32,734 nt of DNA from Sphingobacteriaceae bacterium (GTDB lineage Bacteria > Bacteroidota > Bacteroidia > B-17B0 > Aurantibacillaceae). A model generated the notes under the pieces. It worked only from the letters and a program-made list of their open reading frames with translations. It made no database searches and was not told the origin of the DNA. The stretch spans positions 1 to 32,734 of the forward strand of contig JADJMM010000023.1 of assembly GCA_016709575.1 (NCBI GenBank), read 5' to 3'. A program made the translations under genes and the position numbers. Positions 1 through 9,067 of the stretch are shown here, piece after piece (the first letter of the stretch is position 1; each line of letters starts with the position of its first letter).

Positions 1-991
1 GTTGAGATTGAAGTTTGAGAATCACTCTGTCCACACAAATATACGTTTCCGTTAGCATCAGTTGTACAGCCATATCCGTAATCTGTTGTTGTGCCTCCAT
101 AGTAGGTTCCCCATATCCTGACGCCATTAGTATTGAATTTTACTAAAAAAGCATCGATTGTTCCTCCTCCATATGCTGATTGATGTGAACCGGGTGACGC
201 AACTGCAGTCACAGAGGACTCTGTTCTACCACTAATATAAATGTTGCCAATCTTATCAGTACAAGAACCAAAAGCTATATCAAGCTTATTACCTCCATAA
301 TAAGTCCCCCATTGTCGAACGCCAATCGAATCGAACTTAGCAAGAAAAGCATCTTCAACCCCTCCTAAAACACTTTTGATGAACCAGAAGTTGCAATAAC
401 ATTTATCAGTGTATTCTGAGTAATACCCATTATAAAACATTACTCTAAAGAATCAATCGTACAAGCATAACTCCTGTCATTCATATTATTCCCACCGTAA
501 AACGTACCCCACGCACGGGTCACTTGGATCAATTACTAATTCAAAATCTTTATCATAATTTTCAACTTTGAATCCTACAACATTATCTTTAACCTCCACG
601 AAGCACGAAGTTGCCTGCCATTTTGAAACACAATTGGAGCTCCTTCTTCAATGTTTCCAAAGTCTGTTTTAAAAATTAAGCACCCCTGTTTATTTACTTT
701 TACTTTCGCTCCTTTTATTTCAAATTGTATTTTTCTATAATCTGCGCCGGGCTTTACAATATAGTCGTATTTCAAGTTGTCTTCTTTACTATAGTAATAT
801 AGGTCGATACCATCGTACAGATTTTTATACTTAATACTGTTATAGGACTTTACGTTTGTAATACCATTTGGACAGTTTGCTAAATAATAATTATCATAAC
901 CATTTAAAGCTTCACCTTTCTGAATAACAGCCTTTTTGTTGACGTTTAGCCAATTTACATCGATACGATAAATATAATAACTGTCAGCTCA
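1..991 (-). pseudogene. Remnant of secreted DUF7948 / SBBP beta-propeller repeat protein
   Basis: Read on the minus strand, positions about 990-580 encode the end of a DUF7948-type domain (key stretches YRIDVNWLNVNKKAVIQ, YDGIDLYYYSK, LKYDYIVKPGAD, then EEGAPIVFQ). Positions about 515-1 encode SBBP repeats, recognisable from repeated WGTYYGG, ...GSCTDKIGNIYISG and ...TDANGNVYLCGQ units about 65 residues apart. Such proteins are exported and often sorted by the type IX system in Bacteroidota; the sorting domain would lie beyond the window edge. The frame is interrupted near 520-600 and 360-480, and an in-frame TGA sits at 989-991 before any start or signal peptide. It is either a decayed gene or one damaged by sequencing indels. 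The family call is fairly secure; the functional state is not. Confidence 0.6.
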
Positions 992-1104
992 AAAGCGATG
1001 ATTGAGGCTTGTTTTAAGGAAACTAAACAAGTTTTGCACTATAAAGATTTCTAATACTACAATTCGTAGCAATCAGTAGCTCAACTATTCATTAAATTTA
1101 CTCG

Positions 1105-2520
1105 GTGTTTGCAATTATTGATATTGAAACCTGCAGCGGGAAATTTGTTTACGGTCACGGACGTATAACTGAAATTTGTATTATTAAGCACGATGGCTTA
1201 CAGGTTATAGATAAATTCACAACACTCATTAATCCGGAGTGTCACATTACCCAATACTTTAGCAGTTTAACAGGAATCACCAACGAAATGGTAGCAGATG
1301 CTCCAAAATTTCATGAGGTGGCTAAGAAAATCATAGAAATGACTGAGGGTTGCATTTTTGTAGCACACAATGTGGGTTTCGATTATGGTTTTATAAAAGA
1401 AGAATTCAAATCTCTTGGATTTAATTACAGAAAAGATACTTTATGCACAGTAAGATTAAGTCGGAAATTAATACCTGGAAGAATTTCATATAGTCTCGGA
1501 CATTTATGTGCTTCTTTAGGAATTGAAATTGAAGGCCGTCACAGAGCAGAAGGAGATGCGGTTGCGACGGCACAATTATTTGATTTGCTATTGCGATTAA
1601 AAGCTGATCATCCTCAATACAAAAACATGGGTGTTGAAGATATCATGGTGCGCCGTATTGATAAAATAAAAGAATACATCTTAAAAAAATTACCGGAAGA
1701 ATGTGGCGTGTATTATTTCCTCAATAAAGACAAAGAAATAATTTACATAGGAAAAAGTACCAACATGTACGGTCGTGCCCTCGCCCACTTCAATAGTAAA
1801 GAAGGGAAAAGCAAAAAACTACTGAATGATTTAATGAATGTTGATTTTGTGACAACAGGAAGTGAATTAGTGGCCCTGCTTCTCGAGGCCGAAGAAATAA
1901 AAAAACACAAACCAAAATACAACCGCATGCGCAAGGCGGATACATTTACGCATAGCATCGATTGGTTTACCGATAAGGAAGGAATAATCAATTTTAAGAT
2001 TGTGGAGTATGAAGAAGCAGAAAGTTCTTTATATGTCTCCACAACATATTCTTCAGCTAGAGAAAAACTAGAGCGTTGGATTGATGAACACCAATTATGT
2101 TTACGCTATTGCGGTTTAACCGGTGAAGAATCGATTTGTTTCAATCACCAAATTAAAAAATGCAACGGCATTTGTAACGGCGAAGAGGAAATTGAAATCT
2201 ACAATAAACGCGCAAAAGAAATTATTAAAAACGTTACTTATTCAGACCCTAACTTTCTAATTCTTGACAGAGGTCGTACGAATGAAGAACGCTCATTGAT
2301 ACTTATTGAAGACAGTAAATACAAAGGCTACGGTTATATTGATTCAAGTCATCAAATCTCAACCGTTAGCGATTACCGTGATGTAATAAAACAAAGCAAT
2401 TACTATCCTGACTCAGACGAATTAATAAAAGGCTGGATCAAGTCGAGCAAACATTTCAAAACACTAAAATTAAAGTCTTCTTCACAAGAAAACTCATCAC
2501 CCGAATTGGGTGACCTCTAA
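1105..2520 (+). CDS. DEDDh 3'-5' exonuclease fused to UvrC-type GIY-YIG nuclease
   Basis: The protein has 471 residues and two nuclease modules. The N-terminal half is a DnaQ-like DEDDh exonuclease: ExoI D6-x-E8, ExoII HNVGFD (D93), ExoIII H146...D151. The second half is a GIY-YIG nuclease like the N-terminal part of UvrC or Cho: GVYYF at 201-205, YIG at 214-216, R224 and the LLE glutamate E261. Cysteines C332, C336, C345, C353 and C357 follow. The CFNHQIKKCNGIC stretch aligns with the UvrC region whose cysteines bind a [4Fe-4S] cluster. A DNA-repair role (incision plus resection) is inferred. The start is GTG at 1105, because an in-frame TAA lies just upstream and the DIE motif needs this start. 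No Shine-Dalgarno sequence is visible, as is usual in this phylum. Confidence 0.88.
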   Translation: MFAIIDIETCSGKFVYGHGRITEICIIKHDGLQVIDKFTTLINPECHITQYFSSLTGITNEMVADAPKFHEVAKKIIEMTEGCIFVAHNVGFDYGFIKEEFKSLGFNYRKDTLCTVRLSRKLIPGRISYSLGHLCASLGIEIEGRHRAEGDAVATAQLFDLLLRLKADHPQYKNMGVEDIMVRRIDKIKEYILKKLPEECGVYYFLNKDKEIIYIGKSTNMYGRALAHFNSKEGKSKKLLNDLMNVDFVTTGSELVALLLEAEEIKKHKPKYNRMRKADTFTHSIDWFTDKEGIINFKIVEYEEAESSLYVSTTYSSAREKLERWIDEHQLCLRYCGLTGEESICFNHQIKKCNGICNGEEEIEIYNKRAKEIIKNVTYSDPNFLILDRGRTNEERSLILIEDSKYKGYGYIDSSHQISTVSDYRDVIKQSNYYPDSDELIKGWIKSSKHFKTLKLKSSSQENSSPELGDL

Positions 2521-2641
2521 TTTTCTCTCTCCCCCGCACTTCGTGATTTTAACTTGTGTTTAACGCCTATTAACACTTCTTTCACCTTGTATTGTAACTT
2601 TTCTTTGAAACTTTACGTCTAATTACAAAAAACAAGAAATC

Positions 2642-2956
2642 ATGACAACATTAAAAATCATTCCCGCACTTGCATTATTAACTCTAAGTTTAAATGCTAA
2701 ACCAAATTCAAACAACACTACTCTAGTGGAAACAGTAAAAAACAAAATCAATTGTCCGGCTGAATTGCTAAGCGACAAAAACGAAAAATCGGTACGTTTG
2801 TCTTTTAAGGTAAATGAAAGCGGAAAAGCCGAAAACGTTATTATTAATGCAGAAGACGAAAAAGTAAAACAGTTTGTTAATGAGAAATTAAATAAGTTGG
2901 AGTTCCCTCAAAAAAATGAAGAGGTGAGTATGGTAATCCACTTTAAATTAGTGTGA
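2642..2956 (+). CDS. Small exported protein resembling a TonB C-terminal domain
   Basis: This 104-residue protein starts with a short signal-peptide-like segment (MTTLKIIPALALLTLSLNA) and continues with a domain of about 75 residues. The pattern there (VRLSFKVNESGKAENV, then VNEKLNKLEFP, then VIHFKL at the end) resembles the beta-alpha-beta fold of TonB C-terminal/energy-transducer modules. Many Bacteroidota encode such stand-alone periplasmic versions. No TonB membrane anchor or proline-rich linker is present, so it is not a full TonB. Its last nine bases overlap the end of the convergent heme-binding protein gene, so the two transcripts would be complementary at their 3' ends. The function is unknown; the fold call is an inference from pattern only. 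Confidence 0.6.
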   Translation: MTTLKIIPALALLTLSLNAKPNSNNTTLVETVKNKINCPAELLSDKNEKSVRLSFKVNESGKAENVIINAEDEKVKQFVNEKLNKLEFPQKNEEVSMVIHFKLV

Positions 2957-3439
2957 CTCTCCTTCGTTCTCTCCTTGCTTATACTGTTGCTGACATAAAG
3001 CAGCCCAGTTGATAAGCAAACGTGCTTGCTCATCGTTTAATTTGGCATTACCGTGTATCCAGGTGTAAGATTCCATTGGCATTTCACCTTCACCAACCAT
3101 TTCGCCAATTTCTTCGAACTTGTGAGCTTTACGTTTGTCTTTATAAGAATTGAATTCAGAAAAATTTAATTCGCGTTTGCCTTCATTAATATGATTCGCA
3201 ATCCACCAACCGATGGGCTGAATATTTTCGTACCACATGTGATTGGTATGATTAGAATGACAATCGTAACACGATGCCACCAAAACATTTTTCATTTCTT
3301 CTGGTACGTTTACAGCTTTAGTAATATCATTATCGCCAAAAGCCTCGCCAAGGTTTTTTGCGGGACGGATAAATTGAATAACAACAAAAATTATTGCTAG
3401 TGTAATGAAGATATTCTTTTTTGTAAAGTATTTTTTCAT
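2948..3439 (-). CDS. Membrane-anchored heme-binding protein (Haem_bd family, CxxCH)
   Basis: The protein has 163 residues. A single membrane anchor occupies about residues 9-25 (IFITLAIIFVVIQFI), and the rest is predicted to face the periplasm. The c-type heme attachment motif CYDCH lies at C57-C60-H61, in the family context VLVASCYDCHSNHTN. Further on are the family-typical MP...SYTWIHG (M120 or M122 are possible axial ligands) and a conserved W near the end. This matches the Bacteroidota Haem_bd domain, a small cytochrome-like electron carrier or sensor of unproven role. It follows the metallophosphoesterase gene on the same strand with a 30-base gap, so the two may be co-transcribed. It overlaps the convergent 2642-2956 gene by nine bases. 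Confidence 0.8.
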   Translation of the reverse strand: MKKYFTKKNIFITLAIIFVVIQFIRPAKNLGEAFGDNDITKAVNVPEEMKNVLVASCYDCHSNHTNHMWYENIQPIGWWIANHINEGKRELNFSEFNSYKDKRKAHKFEEIGEMVGEGEMPMESYTWIHGNAKLNDEQARLLINWAALCQQQYKQGENEGESH

Positions 3440-3469
3440 AATGAAGTTTTAATGTCTTTTCTATTGTGT

Positions 3470-4090
3470 TTATTGTATGTGTCTCCAAAAGTACACCTTT
3501 TCATCCAATTTAATACCTGTAAGGGATTTTCCTAAGTAAGCCCCCGTATCAATGTTATAAGAATTGGTTTTAGCATCAAATACCGGTTTATTTCCTTTTA
3601 CAGGAGTATGTCCAAACACCTGTACTTTATTGATGTTTTTTATCTCTAAACGGTGCCAAAGCAAGCCGCTGTAATGATTTTCATCCATACAAAAAGGCGA
3701 AACACTAATACCGCCGTGACTCACCATAATATGTTCATTTTCCCAAAACGTTTTCATGGCTTTCATCCATTCGGCATCTTCTTCAAACTTGCGTTCAGCT
3801 ATAACGTACTGCCACAACACTTGTTTTCCAAATTTATCATACCACTTATCGTCTTTACTTTTATGATAATATTGTAAGGCTGACCATTCATGATTTCCTT
3901 TTAAGAAAACAGAATTGGGATTTTCCTTTTCTATTTCACGACATAACTTCACAACCTCAGGCGTATAATTACCACGGTCGATTAAATCCCCTAACTGAAT
4001 TAAAATTTCCTTTGAAGGATCCCAAAATTCAAGCATAGCTTTAAACGTGTAAAAGCAGCCGTGAACATCGCCTATGATAAAAAGGTTCAT
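3470..4090 (-). CDS. Calcineurin-like metallophosphoesterase (Ser/Thr phosphatase / Ap4A hydrolase type)
   Basis: This 206-residue protein has all the signature blocks of bimetal phosphoesterases in order: GDVHG at 7-11 (D8, H10 ligands), GDLIDRG at 34-40 (D35), GNHE at 65-68 (N66, H67), SHGG near 124-127 (H125) and FGHTP at 159-163 (H161). This layout is that of the PPP-type serine/threonine phosphatases and symmetrical diadenosine tetraphosphatases. The natural substrate cannot be told from sequence. There is no signal peptide, so it is cytosolic. It begins only six bases after the end of the upstream TPR gene on the same strand. Confidence 0.88.
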   Translation of the reverse strand: MNLFIIGDVHGCFYTFKAMLEFWDPSKEILIQLGDLIDRGNYTPEVVKLCREIEKENPNSVFLKGNHEWSALQYYHKSKDDKWYDKFGKQVLWQYVIAERKFEEDAEWMKAMKTFWENEHIMVSHGGISVSPFCMDENHYSGLLWHRLEIKNINKVQVFGHTPVKGNKPVFDAKTNSYNIDTGAYLGKSLTGIKLDEKVYFWRHIQ

Positions 4091-4096
4091 TTTAAA

Positions 4097-5317
4097 CTAT
4101 GTATTCAATTTGTTTTTTAACTCATTCATTTTTTTCGAAATATACTTATCACTTGGTAAATGTTCTTTTTGAATACGTTGCGCGAAATGAATAGAATCTG
4201 TTACTTCCTGATTTTTTTTCTCCACTATGTGCTTCTGATGTTCAATTATTTTCTTTTGTGAATTTGTGATTTTAAATCGTTGATAAAGAAAATAGGAGAA
4301 TACAAGCACTAATAATAAAATAGCAATCACAACATAGTTAATTAAACGCTGCTGCTTTCTCTCCACTTCTTTCTTCTTTAACTCCTCATCCGACTTTACT
4401 TTTAACTCATGCTCTTGCCTATCCAATGCAAATTGTGTTTTTAGATTATTGAAGGCAGTGCTTTTAGTAGAATTAAAGATACTGTCGTTTAAACGCGTCA
4501 ATCTTTCGTGATAAAAAAGTGCTTTCGATACATCATTCTTAGATTTATACACCTGATACATACCTTCAACTGAATTTCTTTGCTCAATTAAACTCCCAAT
4601 AGAATTTGCCATTTCATACGATGCAATATAATATCCTAATGCTTTGTCAACGTCTTTATTCTCAAAATATGATTTGCCCAATAAACTTAATTGTTCGGCC
4701 TCCATTTTTTATCGCCTAATTCTTTTGAGAATTTAAGTGCTGAATCGAACTCTAAGATAGCATCCTTGCATTTTCCCATATCAAGGTATACTAATCCGAA
4801 ATTACTGTGATTTTCAATTTTTCCTTTTAGTTCATTAAACGTATTTAAAATTTCTTGCGACTGACGATGGTATTCGAGTGCTTTAGCAAAATCCTTCTTC
4901 TTTCTAAAAAGAGCTCCAATATTATTTAAAGAAGAAATCATATCATGTCTATTCCCCATTTCCCGGTGTATGTTGAGGCTTTTCATTTGATATATAAACG
5001 ACAGACTATCTTCCTTTTTCACCATAAATATTACCAAGTGTATTATAAGCAGCGCCTATTCCAGATTTAAAATCTATCTTGGTTGATAATTCTAATCCAC
5101 GATTAGCGTAAACTTCTGCATTTTTCAAATCTCCTTTACGCATGTAGGCGTGCCCAAGATTTCCCAAGGCCTTAGCTTTAGTTGTATCGTGGATATCCTG
5201 TTTTAAAAGCTGCTGAAGCGAATCGATATTTAATTGCTGAGCTTGGCTAATTAAAGAAATAACCAATAGTATAAATACTACATACCAGTTCTTTAATTTA
5301 TCCTGCATTAGGGGCAT
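4097..5317 (-). CDS. Exported TPR protein with membrane segment and coiled coil, SpoIIE phosphatase domain absent (two frameshifts)
   Basis: Three overlapping minus-strand frames form one protein. The N-terminus is a signal peptide (LKNWYVVFILLVISLISQAQ) followed by TPR units (LGNLGHAYMRKGDLKNAE, LNNIGALFRKKKDFAKALEYH). The C-terminal part holds a membrane helix (about VVIAILLLVLVFSYFLYQRF) and a coiled coil ending in the DSIHFAQRIQ...LPSDKYI stretch. In many Bacteroidota proteins that stretch leads directly into a SpoIIE/PP2C phosphatase domain. Here the frame stops 20 residues later, so the output domain is missing. Frame breaks lie near 5010-5037 (A5 run) and 4687-4705 (A6 run) and look like one-base indels. 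The start may be the fourth codon (5308) rather than 5317, judging from the promoter box nearby. Confidence 0.7.
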
Positions 5318-5321
5318 ATTA

Positions 5322-5329
5322 CAAATATA
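5322..5329 (-). promoter_or_regulatory. Candidate -7 box of the TPR gene (TATATTTG)
   Basis: It is a perfect TAnnTTTG match on the minus strand just upstream of the TPR gene. A transcript beginning about 12 nt from its first base would start near 5317, which favours translation from the ATG at 5308. No clear -33 TTTG partner is seen. Confidence 0.4.
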
Positions 5330-5428
5330 ACAAAAGGTTCCCTTTATTTCTTATCCCTATTTTGGGCTAAGACTACCATGATATTGAGAAATTATACTAG
5401 ATTTGATATACATTTTAAGAGTCATATC

Positions 5429-7813
5429 ATGAAAAAAATTGGAATAGTTTTAATTCTCACATTAATAATAAACTCAACATTTGCCCAGAAAAAAATCTGC
5501 TATCAATACGATGCAGGTGCTGCTATGCGTGAGCATAATCTTGATTTTGAACGTATGCGGCTTAGCGTTGAATTTGAACCAGAAAAAGGATTAGTAAAAG
5601 GAAAAATAACTCATTTCTTCACACCCATTCGTGCAACAGTTGATTCATTTTTTCTTGATGGACCAGGTATTAATATTAAGGAAGCAAAATTAAATGGTAA
5701 AGACATAAAATATAAAACAGATGTAAATGGTATTTCATTTTTCCCGGATAAAACTTTAAAGTGGGGCGAGAAAGACAGTTTAGCAATTATCTATGAAGCC
5801 ACTCCCCGCAAAGGACTTTACTTTATTGGCTGGAATGATCCAAATAATTTAAGTCGTAAACAAATTTGGTCGCAAGGACAAGGGATTGATAACCGTCATT
5901 GGTTTCCTTGTTATGATACGCCTAATGACAAATTGTTGACTGAAGTGTATGTGAAATTTAATAAAGATTATAAAGTCCTATCGAATGGCGTGAAAGTAAT
6001 TGAGAAAGAAACTAAAGACGGGAATAAATTATGGCATTACAAAATGAATCATCCTCACCAATCATACTTAGTAATGTTAGGCATTGGAAAATATGAAATA
6101 AAAGAAAGTAAATCCAAATCAGGCGTTCCAATGTATTCTTGGTATTATCCGGAATGGAAGAACAGAGTTGAATGGACGTATAAATACAATGAGAAAATAT
6201 TTGACTTTTTAGAAAGTGAAATTGGCGTGCCATACCAATGGGAAACATATTCGCAAATCCCCGTACAGGATTTTATGTTTGGCGCGATGGAAAACACAAC
6301 AGCTACTTTATTCGGAGATTTCTTTTGTGCTGACAGTCGTGGTTATAACGACCGAAATTATGTTGCAGTTAATGCACACGAATTAGCACACCAATGGTTT
6401 GGTGATTTTGTCAGCGCACGTAGTGGTAATTCGCATTGGTTACAGGAAAGTTTTGCTACACATTACAATGTTTTAGCAGAGAGAGAATGTTTTGGTCAGG
6501 ATCATTTTGACTGGCAACGTCGTCAAGCCGGTATTGCAGCAATAAATGTTCAGGATAAAAAATCAATTTCGCATTCTGAAACATCATCTACTTTAATTTA
6601 TCAAAAAGGTTCTCAGGTTTTAGAAATGTTGAAATATATAGTAGGAAGAGAAGGTTACAACAAATCAGTTAAACGCTATTTATTAGCGCATAAATATGAT
6701 AATGTAGATTCGGATGATTTATTAAATGCGTTTCAGGATGAATTAGGTTATGGCTTAGAATGGTTTTGGGATGAATGGGTTTATAGAGGCGGAGAACCTA
6801 TTTATAACGTCGCCTTCGATGATTTTACACAAACTGACGGAAAACATATTTCCCAATTCATGGTTACGCAAACCCAAGCTGTAAGCGATATCAGTGGTTT
6901 GTTTAAAATGCCAATTGCTTTTGAAGTATATTATACTGATGGGACAAAAGACAGCAAAACAGAATGGATTGAAAAAGAATCTCATGTTGTAAAAATTTCA
7001 AATCAAAGTAATAAAAAGATAGATTTTGTTTTATTTGATCCGAACAGTGAAGTGATGAAAACCGTAACCTTCAACAAATCGTTTGAGATGCTAACAGCAC
7101 AAGCTTTACGCGCTCCGAAAATGATTGACAGATATGATGCCGTGTTAGCGATGAGAAAAATATCTCCTCCTCAGAAAAAAATTGTTTTAACTGAAGTTTA
7201 CAATAAGAATACATTTCATGCCATTAAATCTGAAGCCGCTGCACAACTATTAGAAGATAAATCAGAAGAAAGTATTCAACTGGTTAAAAAAGCACTTACT
7301 GATGCTGACGTTCAGGTAAGGAAGGCTATTTTAATGAGTACTAAAAGTATCGAACCTAATCTTTTATCGGATTACGAGAAATTACTTTTAGATTCTTCAT
7401 ACCAAACTATTGTTACTGCCTTAGAAAAATTATGCAACAATTTTCCAGAGAATACCCAAAAATATCTAGACATTACAAAAGGTATTGAAGGGACAAACGG
7501 ACGCAACGTGATTTGTAAATGGTTAGAAATTGCAGCCGCTGCTTCTAACAACGATAAAAAACACATAAATCAATTGGTTGCCTTCACTTCTAACTCTTAC
7601 GAATTTATTACACGCGGAAACGCTATGAATGCTTTACGTAAATTAAACTACATAGATGAAACCATGGTAAATAATTGTATTGAAGCTTGTTTAAGCAGTA
7701 ATGGCAGATTAGCAGGTCCGGCCAACGAAACCATAAAGTATTTTTATGCACAAACACAATTCAAAAAATTAATTAGTGAAACTATTAAAAAACGCAATAG
7801 TAAAAACTGGTAG
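5429..7813 (+). CDS. Exported M1-family zinc aminopeptidase
   Basis: The preferred start is the ATG at 5429, because it gives a clean signal peptide (MKKIGIVLILTLIINSTFAQ); a longer in-frame start at 5378 would bury it. The mature enzyme has the M1 signature: substrate-binding GAMEN at residues 285-289, zinc motif HELAH at 317-321, and the third ligand E340 eighteen residues on (HWLQESFATHY). A tyrosine in the following helical domain (LIYQKGSQVLEML) fits the conserved catalytic region. The last roughly 200 residues are helical and HEAT-like. It probably trims peptides in the periplasm or on the surface for uptake. It lies divergently from the TPR gene and 33 bases upstream of a Crp/Fnr regulator gene, which may be a separate unit. 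Confidence 0.92.
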   Translation: MKKIGIVLILTLIINSTFAQKKICYQYDAGAAMREHNLDFERMRLSVEFEPEKGLVKGKITHFFTPIRATVDSFFLDGPGINIKEAKLNGKDIKYKTDVNGISFFPDKTLKWGEKDSLAIIYEATPRKGLYFIGWNDPNNLSRKQIWSQGQGIDNRHWFPCYDTPNDKLLTEVYVKFNKDYKVLSNGVKVIEKETKDGNKLWHYKMNHPHQSYLVMLGIGKYEIKESKSKSGVPMYSWYYPEWKNRVEWTYKYNEKIFDFLESEIGVPYQWETYSQIPVQDFMFGAMENTTATLFGDFFCADSRGYNDRNYVAVNAHELAHQWFGDFVSARSGNSHWLQESFATHYNVLAERECFGQDHFDWQRRQAGIAAINVQDKKSISHSETSSTLIYQKGSQVLEMLKYIVGREGYNKSVKRYLLAHKYDNVDSDDLLNAFQDELGYGLEWFWDEWVYRGGEPIYNVAFDDFTQTDGKHISQFMVTQTQAVSDISGLFKMPIAFEVYYTDGTKDSKTEWIEKESHVVKISNQSNKKIDFVLFDPNSEVMKTVTFNKSFEMLTAQALRAPKMIDRYDAVLAMRKISPPQKKIVLTEVYNKNTFHAIKSEAAAQLLEDKSEESIQLVKKALTDADVQVRKAILMSTKSIEPNLLSDYEKLLLDSSYQTIVTALEKLCNNFPENTQKYLDITKGIEGTNGRNVICKWLEIAAAASNNDKKHINQLVAFTSNSYEFITRGNAMNALRKLNYIDETMVNNCIEACLSSNGRLAGPANETIKYFYAQTQFKKLISETIKKRNSKNW

Positions 7814-7846
7814 AAAGATATTTTAATGAAGTTGATTCAATAATAA

Positions 7847-8407
7847 ATGCCATTACTTTCTTACATATCATCTTTAATTTCTATCTCGAAAGAGTTGGAG
7901 AAAGAAATTATTTCCATTTCAAAAGAAATTTCTATTCATAAAAATACCATCCTTATTAAAAACGGAGAACGTTGCAGAAACTTATATTTCATTAAGAAAG
8001 GTTTACTAAGAGGTTTTTATTACGACGAACAAAAGGAAATAACACATTGGTTTGCTAAAGAAAAAGAATTTGCAACTTCATTTTACTCCTTTATCACCAA
8101 TGAACCTTCTCCTGAGAGCATTGAAACTTTAGAAGATTGTGAACTCTTACAAATTGCGCATATCGATTTAGAAAATCTCTACAAAACATTTCCGGAAACA
8201 GAACGTATTGGAAGAATTATTACTGAAACTTATTATATTGATTTGGAAGAACGTTTTTTAAATAATCAATTTAAATCCGCTAAAGAACGTTATCAAAACC
8301 TAATTACAAAGAATCCTTCTTTAATTCAACGCGCTTCACTAGGACAAATAGCTACTTACTTGGGAATCACTCAGGAAACATTAAGTCGCGTTAGGGCCGA
8401 AAAGTAA
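7847..8407 (+). CDS. Crp/Fnr-family transcription regulator (FNR-type recognition helix)
   Basis: The protein has 186 residues. An N-terminal cyclic-nucleotide-binding-like beta barrel (IHKNTILIKNGERCRNLYFIKKGLLRGFYY) is followed by a dimer helix and a short C-terminal helix-turn-helix (LGQIATYLGITQETLSRVRAEK). The recognition helix carries E-T-L-S-R, the ExxSR pattern by which FNR reads TTGA half-sites. There is no N-terminal Fe-S cysteine set and no typical cAMP phosphate-binding motif, so the effector is unknown. A TTGAC-N4-GTCAA inverted repeat lies just downstream, in front of the YiaA/B gene, making that gene the likely target. Small Crp/Fnr proteins of this type are common in Bacteroidota. 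Confidence 0.85.
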   Translation: MPLLSYISSLISISKELEKEIISISKEISIHKNTILIKNGERCRNLYFIKKGLLRGFYYDEQKEITHWFAKEKEFATSFYSFITNEPSPESIETLEDCELLQIAHIDLENLYKTFPETERIGRIITETYYIDLEERFLNNQFKSAKERYQNLITKNPSLIQRASLGQIATYLGITQETLSRVRAEK

Positions 8408-8428
8408 AAATTCGTTAAGATTATCTCT

Positions 8429-8446
8429 TTTTGACATTTGTCAAAA
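8429..8446. promoter_or_regulatory. FNR-like operator upstream of the YiaA/B gene
   Basis: TTTTGACATTTGTCAAAA is a perfect inverted repeat with 8-base arms and a 2-base centre. It contains TTGAC-N4-GTCAA, the spacing used by FNR proteins. Its centre (8437.5) lies 29.5 nt upstream of the first base of the TACTTTTG -7 box, which places it near -41.5. That is the usual site for class II activation. It lies between a Crp/Fnr gene and its probable target. Confidence 0.7.
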
Positions 8447-8466
8447 GCCATCGTTTTCCTCCTACC

Positions 8467-8474
8467 TACTTTTG
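8467..8474 (+). promoter_or_regulatory. -7 box of the YiaA/B gene (TACTTTTG)
   Basis: It is a perfect TAnnTTTG match 24 bases before the ATG at 8498. No TTTG is found 19-21 nt upstream, so the promoter lacks a standard -33 element. This fits activator dependence on the FNR-like site. Confidence 0.6.
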
Positions 8475-8497
8475 ATTCATAATTTAAAACCTAAATC

Positions 8498-8932
8498 ATG
8501 AATCAAAAACCATCAAATGCTTTTATAGCAGCCTCATGGGTAGCTTTATTAGCAGGAGGAATTTCTTACTGCGTTGGATTATGGAACGCCTATATCTTCC
8601 TAAACGAAAAAGGCTACTACTTTACTGTTTTAATGTATGGATTATTCTCAGCAGTCTCACTTCAAAAAGCGGTTCGCGACCAATTAGAAGGAATTCCTGT
8701 AACCGGAATTTATCTTGGTATCAGTTGGTTCTCTACCCTACTCTCTATTCTCTTATTAATAATTGGATTGTGGCATGCTGAAATGGATTTAAGTGAAAAA
8801 GGATTTTACGGTATTTCATTCTTATTAAGTTTATTCGCCGCTATTGCAGTACAGAAAAATATACGCGATACCGCTGTTGTGCAAAGGAAAAAAATAACCG
8901 ATACAAATGATTTAAATAACGAAGAAAACTAA
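8498..8932 (+). CDS. YiaA/YiaB-family inner membrane protein
   Basis: The protein has 144 residues and two tandem copies of the YiaA/B two-helix domain. Each copy has a helix pair separated by a short EKGYY or EKGFY turn (LWNAYIFLNEKGYYFTVLMYGLFSA at about 28-52; LWHAEMDLSEKGFYGISFLLSLFAA at about 91-115) followed by a basic QK-x-x-RD stretch. Four membrane helices are expected. The molecular role of the family is not established. Because of the operator and -7 box in front, and the regulator gene directly upstream, it is probably part of a small stress or redox regulon. The C-terminal 25 residues are polar and cytosolic. Confidence 0.85.
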   Translation: MNQKPSNAFIAASWVALLAGGISYCVGLWNAYIFLNEKGYYFTVLMYGLFSAVSLQKAVRDQLEGIPVTGIYLGISWFSTLLSILLLIIGLWHAEMDLSEKGFYGISFLLSLFAAIAVQKNIRDTAVVQRKKITDTNDLNNEEN

Positions 8933-9067
8933 TTTGAAAGCTTACCTCCAGATCGATTTAGCATGGCGCCCTTGTCGCAATGCCGTTCAATTAATTGAGA
9001 TGGAGTCCGGCCTTTCGCAATTTCGCTGTTGGAAGGGAAATTGTATTTTAATGTTAGAAAAAATAAT

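Noticed and set aside
1..520. Repeated units near the start considered as a DNA-level tandem repeat or CRISPR
   Set aside because: The repetition is at protein level (SBBP blades of about 65 residues) and the DNA units differ.
1743..2042. Minus-strand frame inside the exonuclease/GIY-YIG gene
   Set aside because: It is the antisense shadow of a strongly conserved domain; no family resemblance.
8437..8440. TTTG in the middle of the palindrome as the -33 box of the YiaA/B promoter
   Set aside because: It is 26 bases from the -7 box, outside the 19-21 expected; the palindrome explains it better.
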